The notes under the pieces are model-generated. The model made no database searches and had not been told where the DNA came from. It was given only the letters and a program-made list of their open reading frames with translations. A stretch of 64,000 nt of DNA from Archilochus colubris (taxonomy: Eukaryota > Chordata > Aves > Apodiformes > Trochilidae): the NCBI GenBank assembly GCA_023079485.1, contig CM041092.1, positions 2,117,127 to 2,181,126 on the forward strand, written 5' to 3'. This document shows positions 39,401 to 49,190 of this stretch, one piece after another (the stretch's first letter is position 1; every line of letters starts with the position of its first letter). The translations under genes and the position numbers were made by a program.

Positions 39401-42400
39401 TAAGACTTTGTTAATCTGAACCCTCTGCAGGAAGAAACCCCATGAATATTACACTGTTAACTTGAACACAAATGCTATTAAGCTGCAAAGCTTTTCAATT
39501 AAAAGGAAGATTACTCCACTTTGCAAAATTCTCAGTGGCACCTAAAAGTGAGTAGTTTTGAAAAACTGTTACAATTTACCCTAAATTTACCAGTAAGTGT
39601 GTGACTGAAACCAACTCCAGCAGCAGAGCTCAGCTCCACAACTGGGGCTGGAAACCTCGAGGCTTTCCAGAGCCCTTGCACAAGGGCCAGGGCTGGGGGT
39701 TTGCATTCAGCCCCGTGACCACTAGGTGCCGTGGGTGCTAAATACAAATTTCACAAGGTCTGCAGCTCTCCAGCCTCACATCCAAGCACCTCATAACCAC
39801 AAGGAGTTCAGGTTATTTCTCAAAATGATGCCTCAACTCGAAATCATCTGTATTTTCTTGTCCTGTCATCAGAACATCAGGTCTTATCCTTTTTCTGTAC
39901 TGTACTCAGCTTGGGGTAATGATGACATTAGAAGGGCTTGCACTGAAAGGTTCTGTTTTGGTTCTGGGTTTGGTTTTTTTTGTTTGTTTTAAACACCTGA
40001 CCAGCTAGTATTTAGACTGTCAGCAAAAAAAATCTCACCTTAACTTTACATTCTTGACTTTTGTGATGATTTCCATTATGAAGAGTGGATGGAGTTGTGC
40101 TCATCTCTTTTTCAGGTCTATTAAGCTTCACTTCATTGAGGATTTCACCTCCATAGTCACCCAAATGGTACCTAAAAAAAAAAAAAAAAAACCAACCCAC
40201 AATTAAAAATGTCATACTTTTTTTCCACTGGGAAATAACTGAAAAACATCAAACAGGCAAAATGTCTGCAGAAAACCCTTCTACTTTAGCTCCTGAAGTT
40301 TATGGTGCTTCAGCATTCAGCCATCCATGTGTACAGGAGACCTGGATCCACGCAGAAATAAATTCCAGAAGGGGTTTCCAAACCTCTTTGATGACAATTA
40401 AACCCCTGGCATTACAAATTACTTCTCACAGATATAAATTTGCAATTTTACCTTTTCTCAACAACTTCTAATGTTAAATGCAACAGCTCTCGTTTTGTTT
40501 TCTCTCTCCTCTTAATCATCTCCAGGATTGTTATGGCTCTGCTAAACTCTCTTCTTAGTTTCAACATCTTCTCATAGGATGCTTCGTCATTCTTTCGATT
40601 CTGTGGAAAGGTTGAACAGATTTGAAGTCAAAAGCAAAACCTGTGATGCATGAATAGCAAAAGAAGTCACAGAATGCTGCTGCCAGTGAGAATCTTACAA
40701 GTAACACTTAGAAGAAACTCTTTCTAAAGCATAACTCAGCTGCTGGATACAGCCACGAACCCCAACTTCTAAGACTAAACTTCTCAGACATTTCTCTGCT
40801 CAGATTCCATACCAACCCCAGGGAAGTTTGTCAGAACAAGGAATTTAAGACTTCCTAACCTCCTTTTCCCACCTTGACTCTGCACACAGTAAGGCTGAAT
40901 ACCTGTGTGTACAAAGTAAAACACTGAGCAATTACAGACTTCCCAGTTCAAACTGATTCATGCTTCAAAGACAGACCCTGAACTACTCACTCCCTGGCAA
41001 ATGGAAGATCATTTTTCCCTTTCACAAAGGAGAATTTTGTGGTCCCACAGCTGCTTGTTTGTGTGCCAAGACCTATAAATCTCCCTTTGAGTATCAGCTT
41101 TCTAGAAAACTGACAGACTTTAAATTATCTGCAAGAACTGGTGGATTGATTCTAGGTTGACTTCATCATTCAGCAGGTTTGAAATTTATCTGTGTGTCCA
41201 ATATTGCAACAATTAACAAAGACAATCAGAGCAGTGACTGTGGATACAGCAGGACAGATCCTGGATAGGAATAATTTTGACTCTTATCACTGCAGGCTTT
41301 TAAAATGACCAATTTCAAAGAGTGAAGTTTCATTCATTACCTTTCTGGTCTGCATCTTCTCAGTTCTCCTCCTGAAGGCCACGTAAGGGTCGTTGTTGGT
41401 GGAACCATCCCTCTTCTCCTGTTTGATTTGGGGGATGAGAGATGGGCCCCTGCAATTCTTACGTTTTCTTACCCAGTAGTCATACACAGCCTTTATCAGG
41501 TAGTCATCCTCATTTAGCAGCAGTTTAGCTTCCTGAAGTGTTACAAGCTGAAAGAGAAAATCCAAATGGTGCAGTTGAGACAGGGGTGGGGTGAGGTGCA
41601 GGGAGAAAGTCACTGCATGTTCACACCTCTTGGACACTTGCTAAAGAAGCTTGATTCTTTACTAGCACAGGAGAGAAAAGGGAGGAAAAAAACCTGATCT
41701 AAACTGAAGCCACTACTTAAGCCACTCCTTGGTTTCCCTAAGTTGAAAAATATAACACCCAACTTTTCTGAACCACATCATCATCTTTCAAAAGCTGTTG
41801 TATGATAGTCTAGAACTTCATCAATTTTTCATAACATCTGAAAACACTGTTCAAAGGAGTTCCAAGCACAGGATATAAATAACTTACTACATGCTGCAGA
41901 TCATGACTTTGTATCACTTTGACTATTTTTCCCCTTGAAAAAAGTTTTACTGTTTAGCCATTATGAGCACACAATTCCTTGCAGTTTAAGTTTGATTCCC
42001 ATAAAGATATTTTACTGTAGTAAATACATTCTGTAGTAAACGAGTTTGGGGTTTTTTCTCCCAAAAATAGTTACTTTGGGAAGCATGTGCTTGCTTCCAA
42101 AGCATGGAAACCAGCCCCTGATTCTAAACTGGAGTGTAAAACTTTCTTGTACCTGTGCAGTTTTGATTCTCATGTACCTTTATACCCAGAACCATCACCA
42201 CAAGCTACTCCATATCAACACAGGTAGATGTTGTAAATTGTCCTAGCACACTGTGATTAAATTAGAAATTATAATTGAAAAACAACTCCCCCCAAAAGCT
42301 CTCTCCTCACCTATTTTAAGTGACCAGTATTGGCAGTAAGAGACAGCAATGTAACTTCTGCATAACCACACAACCACTTGCCTTAATAGTAGGAAATAAA

Positions 42401-45400
42401 ACAAGCTGAAAAACACACAAAGCTGGAACCACCCCAGAAAACTAAGAAATCAACAAGCTGTCACCTCTCAGCACAGCACAGTACCTGACTAGAGCTGGCT
42501 TTTTCAAGCCTGTCAACCATTATTTCAAACTGCAGTGGTTTGATTTCCATCTTCCGATTGAGTCTGTTCAGTAAAGTTTCATCCTCAGAGTCCATATCAT
42601 AATCTGGCTGTTCATTGTCCAGATTAAAAGCTGAAAGAAAAAAAATACACATGCAAACATCCATAAAAATTGAAATTTTTGGTAAGTAACATTGTATGGA
42701 AATACACCAGTGTGCATCTGAGTTAACAATGAGCTGATAAAATTTCAGACTCAGAAATCTCTCCCTTTATACTAAAAAGTTTCCCTGTGTGAAAGCTGCA
42801 AGAGAGTAAACAGAAGTTGCTTGGCTTTGACTTCTGATATAAGGGGATAAAGAAGTTCCATTTTAAGTGGCTTCAAGGGGTGGCATGAAAAGAGCTTGAG
42901 CTTCAAAAATTAACATAAAGGCACAGAAACCTCAGTGTATCTTTGCAAAACATGACCAAAAATGCTTGATAATGCTGCTGTAATACAGCTCCTCCAGAGT
43001 ATCACTGTTAGTTTAACAATTAACATAATCTACAATCAAAACCCAGACTTGGAAAAAAAGCACTGACACTGAAGTTCTAATATCATTTCAATTGCTCACT
43101 GTTAAATATTTCAACAAACCTAGAGTCTTACAGTACTTTATAGGCTAAATTTCTTCCCATAACTGTGCAGCTAACAGTAAAAATGCTCAACCCATCCTAT
43201 TGGAATTGGTAGTTTCTTCAAAAATGTGGAACCTGAATATTCCTCCATACTCTCCCATTGGTGAGTTCTTGCCTTCACAGCCAAGCTCATGTCTTTACTA
43301 CAGATTTCACTATTTCCCATGCTTAGACAAAGTTGCTACTGAAAGAAGTCATTCAGATAGCGTGGCAGAAACTGATTATATCAACAAGCATAAGCAACTT
43401 CCATACAACAGCAAGAATTCTCAATATGAAACATTAATCATACCTAATAAAACTTGGAGGTGAAACACCAACTGTAACACTCCAAATAATTCAACCCACA
43501 AGTCACTGTACCAAGAGCAGGGAAGGCTCATTAGAGCAGATTCTTTTCTCACCAGACAAACAGGGTGGTTGTCTTTATGCTCTTAACTCATGGCTGTACC
43601 TAAGCACTGACTTGAATAAAACCTCCACTACTTCCCACTGTGCTTCCAGAGGACATGAACACAAAATCTTGAAAGAGAAGGGAAGACCAGGAGAAAAAAA
43701 AACCAAAAAAACCCACACTAAATAAATCTTTAAAGCAAATGGTAGTATTTTCTCTCCCATGGTCTGACCATCAACCAAAAGGGAATAAGCAGCTCATTCT
43801 TGCCATATCTCAGACCATCCCAAGACCACTCTTTCTGTATTCCAATGAAAAAAATTAATAACAACAGACTGGAACTATAAATTAAGTGTAATTACTAGAA
43901 GCCAAACAGCCAGTGGCAGGTCAAATATCACTGAACTATCTGCCAAGTGTCAGTGCTGGACTCAGTGAGACCAGTCTGCTACAAACCATCTTCAGGTCCT
44001 GTAAGCTCAGCTCCAGCTTCTCCTGAGTGACCCCAGCAGAGCCCCCTGGGAGCACCAGGTGTTGGCATCAGCCACATAATGACATGGGGGGGACTGTCCC
44101 ACCTGAGCTGTGGCCCTCACACTCCTTAACTCCACTCAAAACTCCTCAGAGCTCTTCCAGGCAACTTCTGCTCCTCTGGAAGGATGCCCAGTGCTGCACT
44201 TCCCCTCTGCTATGATCTGGAATTCAATGACCTCTTAAACCATAAAGTGCAAGCTTCCCCCATGCTAAGATCAGAGCCTACAAAACTACTGCAGTCCACT
44301 ATAAAATCACATTCAAATAATTCTGCTTTCCCATCATGTTGGAAGAGTGACTTTAAATAAAGTCTCTCCAAGAACAGGTGTTTAACCACATTCTCAGAGA
44401 TGAGGTGAAAATGCAGTGAAATCCACTGAAGTCCAGGACAGGCACTGCCTCTTTACCCTCATCTTGCATAAAAACACCAGCCTGCCATAGGTACTTCAGT
44501 AATCCCCTGTGAACAGAGTGTTTCAAGTTGATTTTTCTAAACCAGGGTGTCAGCAGGAGGATCCCTGGGACAGAAAAGATGTGATGCTGTTCACCCACAC
44601 ACTGTGAGCAACACCTGCAAACCTGCCTTCAGTCCACACTGAGACAGGAAGAGTTCTGGAACCAAGCAGCTTCCTGAGCATAAGAGCCTTCAGAGAAGAG
44701 AAGAACCTTCAGTACAAAATCAGACAGGCTCAAGGGAGATGCAAAGAGGAGGAGACACTAGGACTAGCAAGTAGAAAAAACCCACCCAAAAGGCCAACAA
44801 ACAACTCAAAAACCATCCTCAGGGACACATTATGAGTATCAGTGGTGAGAAGGCAAGACCTCCATCTCAGGTAGAGCAGACATCACCTAAAGCATCTGAA
44901 ATAACCCTATGGTGCAGCTCAGCTGAAAGCAGACAGTCCCTCCCTCTGGCTGCTGTCACCAAGCTGAACCAGTTTGCTGAGTTACCAGTAAGCATCAGGA
45001 CCAGTTCAAGACACACTGGGGTGTTTGCAACCACAAATGAAACAGGGGAGCAAAGTGCAACCTCCTCTTCAGGCTTTATATTGGTTGATCTGCCCCAGTG
45101 AACCACTCGCTAAAGAACATGTCAAGACCACCTAACTTCATGCATGGTTTTATCAGCAAATAATTTAGTATAGCAGCTGTCTTAGCAGTCATTGTGAGAC
45201 TTCATAAATAACCAAGTCCTGAAAATCTGGGAAATGGAAAATAAAATGTAACCATCAAAATAACCCAAGCCCCCAGATTCTCAACTCTACAGAAATACTT
45301 TGCCAAATAACCCAGCTGACAAAATATAAGGCATTCAAGATGAGCTTCCTCACAAGTTACAACCACTAAATCTGATTTTCTTATACAAAAAGATACCTGT

Positions 45401-48400
45401 GCTGCTCTGAGAGCTGCTGCAGCCCTTGCCACATCCCCTGCTTTTCACACCTCCTGGCAATGCCCCTCATGCTGCTGGTCAGGACCTGTAGCTGCCAACA
45501 CCCCTCACTTTCAGGGACAGGGGGTTCACAGGGAGGCTGCAGGTTAATCAGGGAAGCAATGGAAGCAATCCCTGCAGTCCACCTCCTGTTTCAAGGCAGA
45601 CAGGAAGGGCACCAAGTCTCAGCAGCTCTGGAAGTGTAGGAGTCTCAGGAAATGCAAGGCTATCACCCTTCCTTTAACTGCTGCTTGCCACCACAAGGAG
45701 ATAGCAACCCCAAGCTGGCTCACCACAGCTCTGGGACACCTCTGGGAGTGTTCTTCTACCCTGAAGTTTGTCCATCAATGCTCTTTGAAATGTACTCCCA
45801 GTGACATCCTTGATCACCAGTTTTCTTCTTTTCCCCAAGCACAGAGTCAACTGTAATGACTCCAGAAAAAGCCATTTTTCATCCTGGAGTTGGCCTGTGG
45901 TCTGGCAGCTTGCTGGCTTCAAAAGGCATCACAAGACACAGGTGGTTTATGTTCTGTGTGATGTTCCCATCCATCACCACCTTCTGCTTCTGCCCCTACC
46001 ATAGCAACACCTGCAACTGTTCAGCCATGCCTGCAAGAATTGGGGAAGAACCAGACAGGGCCCCAAAAAGCCCTGTGCACAGGGGCCTGTGCTACTAGTT
46101 AGCATCTTAACAACCCACCCTGCTAGTTCACAACCTCTGTCCCTTCCTCCTGCTAATTCCTGAGAGATTCTTGTGATGATAAGCCTAAGTTTCCAGCTCC
46201 AAAACACCCACATTTCTCCACATTTCATGTTTTGTACAGTGCCCTGGTGAGCCCAGCAGTGGAGCTGACCTCACATGAATCCTCAGAACTTGTTGTTGGC
46301 TCCCTGCTAATTGCTGTTGCAAACCCAACATCCTGGTTGACATCCTCTGTCACTTTTCCCACTCCTGATGGCAGTATCTGTCAGAGGGATTTGCTTTGGT
46401 TTATTTAAGCTCCCTTAGGAACTGAGTTTATAAAAACAAATTGCATTTCTCTAAGTTAGTAAGTTAAGTTACATTAAATTGGGTCTAACTCAACTAAATG
46501 AAGTTTATTTAGCTAACCAAATTAAGGCTGTGGTTCCACAGCCACTTCAAGCTGACACAGACATGAGTTACCACTAAAACCAGTGGTTCCACCAGCCTCC
46601 TCCCCAGCAAGCCACAGTCCTACCACCTTGCTTGTGCCAACACCAGCAGCCCTGCAACGAGCCAAGAGACAGAACTGGTAAATACAGAGGTTCACCTAAC
46701 CAAAAAAAATGCAAGGTAAGCTTTCTGCCAGACCACTTCCCTGAGTCAGCTCACCCCAGGAGTGGGCAGTGCTGATCCTGGCCAGCAGATACACCAAAAG
46801 AGCACATGGAGATCCCACAGCATGGCAACTACATCCCAAGTAGCACCACAAGCAGGAAACATCACCTCCATTCCAGCACTGCCCTCCTGGAACACCTCAG
46901 GAAGGTCTCAGTCACATACCTGACGCAGGGGGCTGAACAGATCCTGCTGCAGCAGCCTCTAAAAATGTGGAGCAAACACAAATAAAAGATGTCCAACTCT
47001 CAGCTATGTGAAATGCACACACACTTCACTCTCTTGGGGTTTTTTGTTATTTAAAAGTGTTGCTAGAGTTCATACCACACAACTTAATGAAGTTTATTTG
47101 ATCTCCATCTGAACAATCTGTGTTGCTTTTGTTTAGGATCATTACCCTTTCTGTGCACACACAGGTAAACAAGATATACACTAACAATACATTTTTTGGT
47201 CTATTCTTGGTGTTTCTGTTAGGGACACTATTTTTCTTTAATCCACTTAGCCAGAATTCTAGCCCAGCTACATATATACTAACTTAACAGTATACTTACT
47301 CTCTTTTGTTACACATGAATAACTTAGGAATCACCTGTGTTACTCAAACTACAAACATTCTTGGAAAATTATTAAGCATACTGAAACAATCAGAGTAATT
47401 CAAGGCCTTTATTTTATATTCAGTTCAAAGCCACCCAGGTTGGTGGCAACCAATCATTTTTCATGAATTCCACATCTCACAAAGAAATTAACTCTTCCCT
47501 GCTTGGGACTACTGATCTAAAGAAAACAATTATACTGGAAAAATTAAAAATATTAAACCCCTTGGCTACCAGATGAACAGCAAAACGTGATTTGATAGAA
47601 GTAAGCACCAGTAAGTGTGGATTACACTATATTGCTTCTTGGCATCTATCAGTTTACATGACTTCCCTGGCCAAAATAAGTATTGTTGCTCTTTGTGTTT
47701 TTAGCATTAAACCAGAATTTCTAAGCAGCTTATGTAGCACAAAGCTGCCTTGTATCACACCTACTCCAACCAGAATATGTGGGAAAAATTGCCTTGGAAC
47801 AGTATCTGGTGTTTATCTTCAGCTCAAATACCTTCTGTAATTCTGTCCAGCAAGACTGGGAGTCTCAACAAGAAAGAACATTTTGGTATAATGTACTTAA
47901 CACTTTTAGACATGTTTATTAACAATATTTACAGTGTTTCTGGCAATATCTAACAAAGGAAAGAACAAAATACATTCCTCATTCAGCAGCTTCACTTCAG
48001 TTAACTCAACCTGCCTTGCTTGCAGGTTTGTTTCTTCTATTAGGAAGAGAAATACTTGATTAAGTGTTTCCTTGAGCTCATTTCTCAGATTAGCAGGATG
48101 ATCTCTACTGTCTCACAAAAGATCTCGAGTAGGGTTGTTTTAAAAAATGAGGAAAACTTTCCTCAGAAGAAGCCCAGGACTGAATTTGTGCTTTTCCACT
48201 GAGGATAACAAGCCACAGCAATGACTGAGGCTGAGATTTTGATACAAAGGGAGCTGCTGGGGGATGTTCAAGACATAAAATGACCCCCCAGGACCACACC
48301 CTGCAAAGGACAAACATGGTTTGTCCTGAACTATAAATGTGTGTCACTTATCAACAGAATAGCAGTTTAAAAAAAAGTTAAAATTAATTGAGACCACTGT

Positions 48401-49190
48401 AATTAACTGCAGCTTTAGAGTAATTAATTAAATCTTTTAAGACAAAGAAGCTAAAGTCATGCAAAGAATACTTCCTTTTATTTGTAAAATAAATTCTGAA
48501 TTCACTGCAAAAAGGAAACTCTACAGTTTTAGCAAAATGCAGAGAAATCCAGCCCAGAATACAGCCATGCTATAGTGAACAGTTTGAACTCCACTGTTAA
48601 CACAGTTGAAACTGACCCTTCAAGAACTCCACTACCAGCAGAAGGAAGGCTGATTTCACTACAAAATCCCTTCTCTTTTAGTGATTTCCACTTATACAGA
48701 ACTTCTGACTTCACAGCCATTCCAGACTCATCCAATGAGCTGAACCATTCCACCTACTGGCTGAGCAGCAGGCAGGATAAGGCTTCCCAGCTCCTCTACA
48801 TGGACAGAGTATCAGCACAGAGCCCAGAAACAAACACTGCAGAAAAACCCACATATTTACCTTCAATTCTTCCAGAACTTGACAGGAGCAACTAGAATCT
48901 GAATATACAAACCCCCTTGGACTTCTTAGTCCTCCCCTTTTCTCAATATTGCAGCAACTTTGTCCTTAAGGTTGTTACTCAAATAAAGAGAGGTGAGGAA
49001 CCACAACAAGAGCAACATTTGTTAACTTACGTTGAATGTGAATGAACTGCTTTGGTTGCTTAAACTCTCCTTTATACAAACGATTGTAATAGTTGACATT
49101 GCTCTCTGCTTCAGGGACTGGGATAACCATGCTCTCTTTCTTTTCTCTGAAAACTTGTTGTGCTGAGATAGCCCGTTGCAAATGATGTTC
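24379..49190 (-). CDS. EPC2: EPC2 coding region, exons 2-14 (spliced; exon 1 off-window)
   Basis: Enhancer of polycomb homolog 2 is a nuclear scaffold of NuA4/TIP60-type histone acetyltransferase complexes; in this family the EPcA N-terminal region contacts the catalytic core. Thirteen exons were placed: 49,190-49,031; 42,630-42,485; 41,547-41,341; 40,600-40,452; 40,171-40,039; 38,969-38,778; 38,513-38,424; 36,011-35,866; 35,764-35,421; 29,521-29,385; 28,523-28,364; 26,700-26,367; 24,451-24,379. All junctions are GT-AG and all phases agree. The exons sum to 2,271 bp, which is 756 codons plus stop and corresponds to residues 52-807 of human EPC2. No frameshift or premature stop was found. EPC2 rather than EPC1 is indicated by motifs such as [25 protein letters not shown] sequence in exon 2. 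Exon 1 (MSKLSFRARALD... in the family) lies beyond 64,000. Confidence 0.95.
24718..24762 (-). mobile_element. CR1 LINE 3' tip (minus orientation)
   Basis: CATCACAGAATGGTTTCAAT followed by TGGAAGGGACACCTC is the reverse complement of a CR1 3' end. Only about 45 bp are recognisable. Confidence 0.65.
25578..26340 (-). mobile_element. CR1 LINE 3' fragment, about 760 bp (minus orientation)
   Basis: This is the longest CR1 in the window and in sense with EPC2. Its 3' end at 25,578 carries tandem GATTCTGTGATTCTATG-type repeats. Reading inward it contains the C-terminal part of the CR1 reverse-transcriptase ORF ([20 protein letters not shown] and [18 protein letters not shown]) broken across frames, so it is inactive. 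The 5' end is truncated near 26,340, about 27 bp past the exon 13 donor. Confidence 0.95.
26367..26700 (-). CDS. EPC2: EPC2 exon 13 (residues ~673-784)
   Basis: After TTCGTAACAG it completes glycine, reads [20 protein letters not shown] through [20 protein letters not shown] to [13 protein letters not shown] and ends AG of a split arginine codon before a GTAAGT donor. It is the bulk of the EPcC domain, rich in T, S, N and V with no charged core. A CR1 LINE begins about 27 bp past the donor in intron 13. Confidence 0.96.
26701..28363 (-). other. EPC2: EPC2 intron 12
   Basis: This is a GT-AG intron of 1.66 kb. I saw no repeat family or additional exon; short open frames on both strands match nothing I know. 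Confidence 0.9.
28364..28523 (-). CDS. EPC2: EPC2 exon 12 (residues ~620-673)
   Basis: This was found by reading between exons 11 and 13; it is not a long open frame. After a CCCCCAG acceptor it encodes [35 protein letters not shown] and [18 protein letters not shown], ending with G of a split glycine codon before [20 protein letters not shown] is shared with EPC1 and confirms the family. Confidence 0.95.
28642..28755. repeat. ATAA-rich minisatellite, three units of 37-40 bp
   Basis: Units start at 28,642, 28,679 and 28,719. Each has CAGCAAATAAATAAATA followed by CATCATCTCAATG-like sequence, with variable ATAA copy number inside. Confidence 0.85.
28890..29262 (+). mobile_element. CR1 LINE 3' fragment of a different subfamily (plus orientation)
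   Basis: The sequence CCAGTATCTACAGGGAACCT, then TCCCTGGCAGTGTTGAAGG, TTGGAGCACCCTGGGCTGG and GGACTGGATGAGCTTTAAGG is a CR1 tail. It differs from the other copies by the GTTGAAGG...GGGGCTTGGAGCA block and a degenerate end, so it is probably an older subfamily. It is antisense to EPC2. Confidence 0.85.
29385..29521 (-). CDS. EPC2: EPC2 exon 11, glutamine-rich (residues ~574-619)
   Basis: After TTTTTTGTAG it reads [20 protein letters not shown] and further Q-rich sequence to QTHPKAQ, then a GTAAAG donor. About a third of the residues are Q. This opens the EPcC C-terminal domain. The Q tract is interrupted by L, M, R, K and H, so it is not a pure CAG repeat. Confidence 0.96.
29522..35420 (-). 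other. EPC2: EPC2 intron 10
   Basis: This is a GT-AG intron of 5.9 kb, mainly AT-rich unique sequence. There is a G-run with T-run near 31,940-31,975 and an A-run near 32,599-32,613. No exon, RNA gene or recognisable transposon was seen. Confidence 0.85.
35421..35764 (-). CDS. EPC2: EPC2 exon 10 (residues ~459-573)
   Basis: At 344 bp this is the longest exon. It completes the split arginine and reads [20 protein letters not shown], a serine-rich stretch (FSSSSQ...), [20 protein letters not shown] and [10 protein letters not shown], then a GTAGGC donor. Serine and asparagine richness suggests a flexible region ahead of the C-terminal EPcC domain. Confidence 0.96.
35866..36011 (-). CDS. EPC2: EPC2 exon 9 (residues ~411-459)
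   Basis: From the TTTATAG acceptor it encodes [20 protein letters not shown], then [20 protein letters not shown] and IGRGG, ending AG of a split arginine codon before GTACAG. The [15 protein letters not shown] block is highly conserved across EPC1 and EPC2. Intron 9, which follows, is only 101 bp, so a single unspliced reading spans both exons and is misleading. Confidence 0.96.
36012..38423 (-). other. EPC2: EPC2 intron 8
   Basis: This is a GT-AG intron of 2.4 kb of unique AT-rich sequence with short A-runs near 37,230-37,310. No gene or repeat family was recognised. Confidence 0.88.
38424..38513 (-). CDS. EPC2: EPC2 exon 8, 90-bp exon (residues ~381-410)
   Basis: This exon has no internal ATG and is too short to stand out as an open frame. 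After TTCTAG it reads [20 protein letters not shown] and [10 protein letters not shown], then a GTAAGA donor. It is exactly 30 codons, phase 0 at both ends, and matches the family's [24 protein letters not shown] segment. It joins exon 9 to give GCQYYAPRLDQ. Being in phase, it could in principle be skipped without a frameshift. Confidence 0.95.
38778..38969 (-). CDS. EPC2: EPC2 exon 7 (residues ~317-380)
   Basis: It starts [20 protein letters not shown] after an AACCAG acceptor and ends [18 protein letters not shown] before GTAAAT. A lysine-rich stretch (KKKYLKKPK) is followed by a more variable linker, then the conserved [10 protein letters not shown] acidic motif. It is 192 bp, phase 0 at both ends. 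Confidence 0.96.
38970..40038 (-). other. EPC2: EPC2 intron 6
   Basis: This is a GT-AG intron of 1.07 kb. It contains a small GC-richer patch around 39,620-39,735 with a candidate CTCF-like motif. Neighbouring introns 5 (280 bp), 7 (264 bp) and 9 (101 bp) are short and featureless. Confidence 0.88.
39719..39732 (+). promoter_or_regulatory. Weak candidate CTCF motif in EPC2 intron 6
   Basis: CCACTAGGTGCCGT matches about 12 of 14 positions of the CTCF core consensus, with a mismatch at an important G. It sits in a GC-richer patch. Confidence 0.25.
40039..40171 (-). CDS. EPC2: EPC2 exon 6 (residues ~272-316)
   Basis: The first base completes an AGG arginine, then [18 protein letters not shown] to [14 protein letters not shown], with a GTGAGA donor. 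The acceptor AG is immediately preceded by an uninterrupted 18-nt U tract (plus-strand A-run at 40,174-40,191). The segment after [10 protein letters not shown] is less conserved ([13 protein letters not shown] here against a different human sequence), as expected outside the core domain. Confidence 0.95.
40452..40600 (-). CDS. EPC2: EPC2 exon 5 (residues ~223-271)
   Basis: After CTTTCCACAG it begins AATCGAAAGAATGACGAAGC (N-R-K-N-D-E-A), continues through [20 protein letters not shown] and [13 protein letters not shown], and ends with AG of a split arginine codon before GTAAAA. The segment is strongly basic and probably helical. The upstream half has no ATG giving a long open frame, so the exon was traced by splicing from exon 4. 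Confidence 0.95.
40601..41340 (-). other. EPC2: EPC2 intron 4
   Basis: This is a GT-AG intron of 740 bp in which nothing beyond splice signals was recognised. Confidence 0.9.
41341..41547 (-). CDS. EPC2: EPC2 exon 4 (residues ~154-222)
   Basis: It runs from [20 protein letters not shown] through the basic segment [16 protein letters not shown] and [20 protein letters not shown] to MQTRK, with a GTAATG donor. This is one of the most conserved parts of the enhancer-of-polycomb family. It is 207 bp and phase 0 at both ends. Confidence 0.97.
41548..42484 (-). other. EPC2: EPC2 intron 3
   Basis: This is a GT-AG intron of 937 bp of AT-rich unique sequence with no gene or repeat recognised. Confidence 0.9.
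42485..42630 (-). CDS. EPC2: EPC2 exon 3 (residues ~105-153)
   Basis: After the TTTCTTTCAG acceptor it encodes [20 protein letters not shown] and on to [10 protein letters not shown], then a GTACTG donor. The acidic DMDSEDE stretch is a hallmark of the EPcA domain. The open frame beyond the donor (VLCCAER) is intronic. Confidence 0.96.
42631..49030 (-). other. EPC2: EPC2 intron 2
   Basis: This is a GT-AG intron of 6.4 kb. GC-richer stretches around 44,000-44,220 and 45,420-45,720 contain short open frames on both strands without recognisable domains and may be old repeats. No exon was identified. Confidence 0.85.
49031..49190 (-). CDS. EPC2: EPC2 exon 2 (residues ~52-104)
   Basis: It follows a CTCTTGCAG acceptor and begins GAACATCAT (E-H-H). 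It encodes [19 protein letters not shown] and ends FIHIQ plus one base of the next codon before GTAAGT. It belongs to the EPcA (EPL1-like) N-terminal domain that holds the complex together. The split codon is completed in exon 3 as proline, giving HIQPFNLDNEQ as in known EPC2. The ATG readable at 49,196 is intronic and not a start. Confidence 0.96.

Noticed and set aside
44000..46230. GC-richer segments of EPC2 intron 2 as a possible hidden gene
   Set aside because: Only short unrelated frames on both strands are seen, with no consistent splice structure; possibly old repeats that I cannot classify.
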